DNA from: Grifola frondosa
Lineage: Eukaryota; Basidiomycota; Agaricomycetes; Polyporales; Grifolaceae
NCBI GenBank assembly: GCA_001683735.1
Contig: LUGG01000003.1
Coordinates: 1,984,001-2,048,000, forward strand
Length of the DNA: 64,000 nt
Direction of reading: 5' to 3'
In this document: piece by piece, positions 57,816-64,000 of the stretch
Layout of the letters: each line of letters begins with the position of its first letter
Numbering within the stretch: position 1 is the stretch's first letter
Translations under genes and position numbers: made by a program
The notes under the pieces: model-generated
Seen by the model: only the letters and a program-made list of their open reading frames with translations
Told to the model about the DNA's origin: nothing
Databases searched by the model: none

Positions 57816-58358
57816 CTACTCGAGACATTCATCGCCACCGATTCTTGCTTCTAACCCCTCGACATTCAACCTCCCAGCCGCCGTGTCGATAAACAAGTCG
57901 GCCAGGTTGATGAGGTCGTCGTGACCCACGCCAACCTTCCCTACACCCGCAAGACCTGGCATCCCCTGCGCACGCAAGTACTCATTGGCCAAGAAAAATG
58001 CTAGCGCAAAGAAATTGTCAGCGCATAAGCCATTTTCCATCGACTACATACATACCTGTCCGCTTATTTCCATCCATGAAAGGATGACCTGTAACGTGAA
58101 CCATGAACTTTTTCGCCCATGATAGACATGAGCTGTGTGGACCTCACCTTTAATGATACCATATGACAGAGTGGCTGCAAGATATACCGCCCGCCGATGC
58201 GGTTCATACACGGATACGTGCAGCGGTCGAGCTAAGGCGGATTCCAGCTCATTTGGCTTCACCACGTGAGATATGCTTGGATAGACTATCTGAGCATTAA
58301 TACGAGAAGCGTACGCTGGCGTAAACAGATGTGCGAGACGTGCGGCGTGTGTGGCCAT
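57816..58358 (-). CDS. Fic/Doc-family protein
   Basis: Fic-fold enzymes transfer AMP, phosphate or related groups to proteins. Three exons join cleanly: 58358-58148, 58088-58056 and 58000-57816. The protein is about 142 residues. The catalytic motif is encoded across the short second exon as HPFMDGNKRT, with histidine, acidic residue and NKR in the Doc-type arrangement and not the Fic-type GNGR ending. The upstream helix SYGIIKG and downstream AFFLANEYLRAQG fit the same fold. There is no N-terminal inhibitory helix, signal peptide or membrane segment, and no antitoxin-like neighbour. The two introns show it is at home in a fungal genome, although the family is best known from bacteria, so ancient transfer is possible. 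Target unknown. Confidence 0.85.
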
Positions 58359-58787
58359 GTCGTTGAGATTAACGAAAGTATCGGTTAATTCGCAGTTCGA
58401 TTCATATCTCGGCGGAAGCTTCAGCAGATCTTCTGCAAGATCCTTTGATCTTAGGATCCCGCGCTCTGCGTTGCGTAATTTGTATATTTATACTCATCCG
58501 CTTGCCCGTTGAACGTTGAGCACTGACTGTTGAATATTGAAGACATGTTTTTCGACGGAGACCAAGATAAGTAAATAACACCATTGAATCCGAGGCCCGT
58601 ACTGCTTCACATCATACAGCAGTCACAAGATGAGCAATTCGCATGAATCTAAGGTTTTCAACAAAGTCAGCGACTCTGAGTCGTACTCCATCGACCTTTC
58701 GTTCACCTTATATCTACAACAGCTCCTGTAAACCTGCATGCGTATAACAATATGGATCTTACAGTAATTTCGCACGAACCCGAAGAT
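58359..58787. other. Intergenic, nothing recognised
   Basis: Holds the Fic gene upstream region and the 3' end of the next gene. Confidence 0.4.
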
Positions 58788-59187
58788 TCATTTATCTTTA
58801 AGATACTCCAGCACTTGCTGTACTTTGGGATTGCGGCTGCTCTCCACCGTTCCGCGCGCAAGCAAGTCTGACGAACCGATCAACAACTTCAGTGATCGAA
58901 CGCCACATTGTAGACGCGTTTGACTGCGTACCGCTGTCCGACCCCGTCCGAGCGATGGCAAAGTAATGTGGCGCCCACCCACTGAGGGTCAACTGGACGC
59001 CTTCTACGCCTTGGTCCGGCTTCCATCCGAGAGCTTCGGCGAGCCCTTGGTCGACATACAGCGTCTCGTGGTCCAAGAACACTTTGAACTCTCTCACAGT
59101 CGGACTCTGGGAGTTGAATGTTCCGCGAGTCGAGCTGAATTGGCGGCACGAGACCCTGCGAGAGGCGTTGGCAGTAAGGCGGAACAT
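58788..59187 (-). CDS. Small protein with mitochondrial-type N-terminus
   Basis: The start at 59187 gives MFRLTANASRRVSCRQFSST, an Arg/Ser-rich amphipathic presequence with a likely cleavage site. It is followed by REFKVFLDHETLYVDQGLAE with ALGWKPDQGVEGVQLTLSGW and HYFAIARTGSDS. Two one-base frame breaks follow (near 58945 and 58892), beyond which YAVKRVYNVAFDH and then LKLLIGSSDLLARGTVESSR with VQQVLEYLKDK continue to the stop at 58788. The sense of the whole, about 130 residues, suggests a mitochondrial matrix or ribosome-associated protein, but the family is not recognised. The breaks look like base losses. Confidence 0.5.
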
Positions 59188-59755
59188 AGTCGTATTTGAG
59201 CTGTAGTGGAAGAGCGCTGAGCCTCCGAGCTGGAAAGTCACTGGCAGGCGCTGAGATATACCGTACAGTCACTTGTCAAGAAGCGGAGAATACAAGCGCC
59301 CATATTTATCGGCCTATTCGCGCTCGTGCAGAACGCCCAATACTTCAGAATGCGCAACCGCACACTACAGATGTCATTAAACTTTCGAGAGCACGAAACA
59401 CAATTTCCTTCAACGCCGCGAACGAACGAGCAAGCAACGTTAGTCTATTCCATGCCAACCAACATTCAAACATGCAAAAAGACATAAAAGGTCGTTAATG
59501 AATAAATAGAATGTACACAACGGAAAACGTGTGCGAACGAGAGCTATCAAATACACTGTCGGAGCGGGGGTTTCAGATGGCCGCGGCGGGGATGCGATGA
59601 TGAATTAGAACAGTGTAAGTGAAACAACAACAACAACAATAGGTGCAATAAGATGTACGGAGATACTATGAACGTGATGAGCAGAATATATGCAGTGGCG
59701 CCTGCGCGGCCTTGTGATGCTGTCGACGACGAGTGGGCAAGCGAGCTATCTACTT
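59188..59755. other. Intergenic, no gene seen
   Basis: It contains a short CAA/ACA simple repeat near 59622-59637. It separates the Ytp1-like gene's stop from the next gene's start, so it holds a promoter and a terminator region. Confidence 0.4.
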
Positions 59756-61874
59756 TTACGCGGAGCTGTGGAAGTTGACCGCAGCGTGCGTGTGGCTCTT
59801 CAGCCAGCCCTTGAACGCGACGAGGCCGAGCGCCCAGCAGAACGCAAAGCACGTCATCGCGACGCCGACACACACGAACATCATGACGTCGTCGTGCCCC
59901 TGCCGCATCGCCGCGATCGTGAGCTCCTCCGTCGAGAACATGAACTCGAGGCCGCCGCACGCGAGGAAGAACGACGCGAGCGCTTCCGTGGGCGGGCGCG
60001 AGGGGAGGATCGAGCGCGGCGGGCCGAGCCACAAGAAGAAGTACGTGAGGCAGCGGAAGACGGCGAACGCGGCGAGGAACGTGCCCCAGACGACGTGGAT
60101 CTGCACTTGGAAAATGTACGTCTGGAAATGCGCGCTCATCGCTGAGCCGGTGACCCCGATGACGAGCGCGGGGAAGGGGTTGAAGCTCGCGACGTAGCTC
60201 GGGGGCTCAGCGACAGCCTCTTGAGAGCGACGAGACTTGGGCACCGCGGCGGTTGAACCGGACGCGAGCCAGCGCCTGACGCGCTTCGACTCGATGCCCA
60301 TGCCGACGAGGCCAGCGAACCAGAACATAACAGCTATGCTGATGTGTTGCACTTGCTTGGTGGTATACGGGTCTCCGGGATGCGCACCGAAGCGCTCCAT
60401 CCAGGTGTTGGTGATCCCGTAGACGAAGATAACGAGGGATTCGACGAATTCAGCCGAAGGGTATTGCTTGAAGGGGGCACGGTTCCATGCCCAGCCAAGT
60501 TCTGAGAAAGAACCAAGGTATCGAGCAAAAGTGACAAGTCCATAACACCAGAAAATAGCGCCCTCTACGAGCATACAGTCCATCAGATTGGACTGGGTAA
60601 AGAATTCCGTAAGAAAACGTACTGATAAGATGCGCCAAGCATCCGTTGATGTAGTTGCCGCGGCAGCCACCGGTGTAGATCACGACGCCGGAGATCACTT
60701 GCCAAAGTCCGGCAAACACGAGCGACCTTTCAGCGGTGGCGAAGACACCTCGTCCGATGCGTCGGAGTAGTGAACGCTTGTCCGTGATACTCCACGAGCT
60801 GTAGGTCACAGGGAACTCGTGCAGAGAATCATCGTTGGAGTGACGAGGGAATGGGGACCGAAGAGCGTCCGTTCAGATGCAGCAGACTGAGGATACGATG
60901 GTTGACGATGATGATGAACATCGTTCGCCCAGCTCTCCGTCTCGTCGTTATCTTGTTCAGATGGCTCGAATTGAGTCTGAATGGGCTCAACGATACGCGC
61001 TCGCCTTGGGGAGGTCTGTTCGGACACATCAACTTCCTTGACCTTCAACTCCGCATCATCCAGATCCTCAGGATCCTCGACGACGAGATTAGTGTACTCC
61101 GCGCCAGAGCCAGAGAGGTGCTCGTCACGACCAAGGATAACATAATTCCAGAACGCCTTGAGCGCGAACTTGTCTTCACCCTTGCGAATGGAGTTGACAT
61201 AGGCAATGAAACGAAGGACGAAGGCAAATACGTCGAACGCAGAAATGAGGACGGCGAAGAACAAGAACCAGTAACCCTGTACACCATGCTTACTGCCCTC
61301 GTACCTGTGACGACATCGATATTGGCGACATGTCACGAGACCGTCTAGTCAAATGAGATCACTTACATGTTAGGAGTCAGTTTCTGGTAGAGCGCGCTGG
61401 TCGACAAGCCGAGAACAACAAAGCCATAGAATGCGAACACAGTGACGCCGTGCCATGCGTGCTTAACAGAGCGCAGCGCGATACCTAAATAATTATATTA
61501 TAGATACCGCAGGAATGTAGCCGAATGCACGCAAATCTCACCGATTGGCAATGCGCCGAAGAAGGCAAGACCCATGAACAGAGCGTGAAGTCCCATCAGG
61601 CCGGGATAACGTTTCTCACCGGGATGCGCGTCGACAAGATCAATCGTCCAGTAAGAAGGTGGGGTGGGAGCATGATAGAGGGTGACTTCGGTTTCATTGA
61701 GTTCCATTACAGGCTCAACATGGTGGTGGCCGTGCGCATGGTCGTCTCTCCGCAAGAGGACCCCTCTGGCACAGCGGAGATAAGGTGAGACCCATCAGGT
61801 TGCGGGGCAGCAGCTGCGAGCGCGACGGCGAGGGCTGGGATAAGGAAAGCGAGTATGCGGAGAGGGGATCGCAT
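59756..61874 (-). CDS. Ytp1-family multi-pass membrane protein
   Basis: The order of a signal peptide, an N-terminal DUF2427-like region and a Ytp1-like C-terminal domain is characteristic of fungal Ytp1-type proteins, whose molecular function is not settled. The signal segment is RILAFLIPALAVALAAAA. A His-rich loop HAHGHHHVEP precedes the first membrane helix LHALFMGLAFFGALPIG. Further helices are HGVTVFAFYGFVVLGLSTSA and WFLFFAVLISAFDVFAFVLR, followed by an acidic cytoplasmic linker. The Ytp1 half carries SLVFAGLWQVISGVVIYTGG, GAIFWCYGLVTFARYLGSFS, GLVGMGIESKRVRRW and CFAFCWALGLVAFKGWLKS. It has four exons. One-base losses near 61770 (a G run) and 60850 break the frame; both are compatible with base-calling error. 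It ends at 59756. Confidence 0.8.
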
Positions 61875-64000
61875 GTCGGCCAGAGGGAAGGTCGTGAAAG
61901 GAGGTAAAGAATCGTGTTTGTTATAAGGGAAAAGGTAGTTGTTGGGAGCGGCACTATGCGGCAGGAATCGGACGGCAGAAAGCTCTCGAACATGACAAGA
62001 TGGGTTGTACTCGGACTCGGAATTTGGGCCATCCACGAAAACCAGTTGGCGCGCTCCGCTCACCGTCATGACTAACCCTCCATCAATAAGCTTATCCTTT
62101 ATTTTCGCCAGCTAACTTCTCGCTCCCACCTCCTGTCTTCCTCCTTTCCATCTCACACACAGACTTCTTCTAGCTCTTCTCCGGACTCCTCCCTCGTTCC
62201 ACTCGCTCCATTTGTTCCAGTTTCAGACACAAAATATTTCCAGAATTGTGCATCGGACGTCGACGATAGACCTCGGCCGACCACGCGAGACTTGCAGATC
62301 TAGTCTTGGCAAAGTTTAAACCCCGCGGTTATCGCCGTAGATATACGTCACCGATCTCTTATTCGTTACCAATTTCCGAATATCGCACTTTGCCGACCTT
62401 GCCGACTCATAATTATTGTTTTTTTTTCCATCTGATAATCGTACCTGACATTTTCTCGACGTCCCGCTGGTGTCTTTGTTTGCCTAACCCGACAGAAGTC
62501 CGAGTATTCCGCACTCATTCCGCTGTGGTATATATGTTTCTGCTTTGCTGTTGAGATGCCGCCGCACAAAATCGACTTTCCGTGTCTCCATGACCTGACG
62601 AGACTCCCCCAAATTGACCCCAGTTCGGTGCCAATCTACCACATGAACTCTTTTGCGCGTCTCTGATGTTCTTTCGGTGCGTTGGTGTCGCGGTTCTTAG
62701 ACAGCTCTATTGTGGACAGGCCGCCTGGTGCTCTCTAACCAGGATTCTGCATCAACCGCTCCCACACGTTCTAGGCTCTCGACCCCTACATCAACTGCAT
62801 TACTCTCGTCTGCCTAGGTCTTCGGCCGCGTATTCCAGCCCTACTACGTCTTGTTCTAGTAGCCCATCTATCATAGCTGGTCACCTCTGGTCGCCTATCC
62901 AAAAGAAGAAAGCTTTCGCGAGAAAGCGAAGACACTAAGGCATGTCATGTGAACCTACACGCCATCTGCGCACGGCTGCATAGAGGGTCTAATACTGGTT
63001 CTAACCCTCATCACGGGCCTGCGCCTTCCCATCCGCTGTCGCGCACGATGCGATGCGGTGCTTGCGGCATCGGTGAGGCTGATTACGTGACAGCGATACG
63101 CTGATGGCTATGTAACGGCATGGCGGTCCGCACCCCAAATTCGGTAGATTAGCATTCACTCCGGGGACGCTTTCCTGGACAGAGGCTCCCGAAGTCATGA
63201 TACGGAGGTCTCGACATCGGTAAAAACGCACAGATGACCAACCGCGGCGGCGTCCGGCCGCCACTTGTCGCACTGTATTATGACATGCGATGAAGGTGAG
63301 TCATCTGGGGGTGCTCGCCATTTGTTCGTGCAAACGACGAGCGCGGCTTCGCGCTCAATTTGCGAACTTATCGGAACTTCGGAGTGAATTGGCGCCTCTT
63401 GTGTTCATTCCGAGATTCGCCTCCGCGCTGCGTACTGTGCATATGCACACATCATGGTCCGTTGAACTTTAATACACGCGCAGTGTACGTGCAATATATA
63501 TCCCATTGACATCGAAGACCTCGCGTTATCAGATATCAGGGATGTGATTGGGATTGGTAACAGAGTCCCGTTTGTCGATATGAGCTCCTGAAGTCGAGAA
63601 GGGTCGGACCCACTTATGAATACATTCGGCAAGATCATAATTGAGGATACACGCGGTTGTAAGCGGTCCGGGTTGATCCGTTCACTTAGGCACCTGTTGT
63701 ATTGTTAAAGTCCTTCCGGTCTCTCGGGGTTGCGGTGGGTGCAATGAAAAATGGAAGATCAGCATACCGCGAAACATCGCTAGTTGTGGGTACCTCACAT
63801 GAATTGCCATTCGGGTGGCAGTGAGTGCGGCTAGGAAAGACGCCCGCAGTACCCGAACTCCTCGCATGTGGTGGTATATACACATATCTTTTGCGCTGGT
63901 AACCCCCTTATATCGCCAATAAGTAGCCGAGGAGGAACGCGACGCGGGATCGATCATAAACGTTGATCGGGAAGTTGACGTCGTTGCTGTGCAGCGCAGG
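61875..64000. other. No convincing gene in the right-hand 2.1 kb
   Basis: 61875-62300 is the Ytp1 upstream region with pyrimidine-rich tracts. Around 62553-62940 a weak protein-like stretch (MPPHKIDFPCLHDLTRLPQI, later Ser/Thr/Pro-rich, ending in the basic KKKAFARKRRH) is interrupted by several stops; it could be a short or decayed gene but I cannot support it. 62940-64000 shows no feature. Confidence 0.35.

Noticed and set aside
57816..58358. A bacterial toxin-antitoxin operon around the Doc-type gene
   Set aside because: The gene has two fungal introns and no antitoxin-like neighbour is visible on either side.
62306..62940. Possible small gene with basic C-terminus
   Set aside because: Several stops interrupt the protein-like stretch, no splice chain restores it and no family is recognised.

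Overview
This window is nuclear DNA of a filamentous basidiomycete, most likely an agaricomycete. The evidence is short (about 50-base) GT-AG introns in every gene that can be modelled, a chromodomain Ty3/gypsy element, a KDZ transposase, a Plavaka-type transposase, a DUF6532 gene, Kre9/Knh1-like GPI proteins and agaricomycete-style kinase-like genes. No rRNA gene, CRISPR array or prokaryotic feature was seen.

Layout. 1-6376: minus-strand Ty3/gypsy chromovirus, running off the left edge, with a 620-base inverted-repeat element inside its upstream LTR/leader. 6469-10730: broken kinase-like gene A, a divergent GNAT acetyltransferase / GPI-protein pair (copy 1) and a kinase relic. 10886-22264: conserved gene block with Sec10 (exocyst), enoyl-CoA hydratase, a single-pass membrane protein, two poorly known genes, an ACMSD-like amidohydrolase and quinolinate phosphoribosyltransferase. 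22681-25038: inverted second copy of the GPI/GNAT pair. 25961-27910: unknown multi-exon gene. 28264-31398: kinase-like gene B plus a small partner gene. 31775-32440: chimeric, internally deleted, inverted copy of Sec10 and enoyl-CoA hydratase pieces. 32742-53828: DUF6532 gene, then a Plavaka transposase gene cut in two by a 15.6-kb insertion (37421-53029). That insertion has imperfect 18-base inverted termini and carries a KDZ transposase, a small hypothetical gene, three co-oriented nuclear-type cargo genes, minisatellites and a tRNA-like sequence. 54405-57493: second copy (C) of the kinase/partner pair. 57816-61874: Doc-type Fic protein, a small mitochondrial-type protein and a Ytp1-family membrane protein. 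61875-64000: no convincing gene.

How the parts work together. The amidohydrolase and quinolinate phosphoribosyltransferase are convergent neighbours and would act on either side of the aminocarboxymuconate-semialdehyde branch point of the kynurenine-to-NAD pathway. Sec10 serves exocytosis. The enoyl-CoA hydratase looks mitochondrial. Much of the rest has been shaped by duplication and nested transposition.

Caution. Many otherwise well-conserved genes show isolated one-base frame breaks, mostly deletions, often in homopolymers. Some probably reflect base-calling errors, so 'pseudogene' calls on conserved genes are provisional. The clearer decays are the retroelement, kinase copies A and C, and the Sec10/hydratase chimera.
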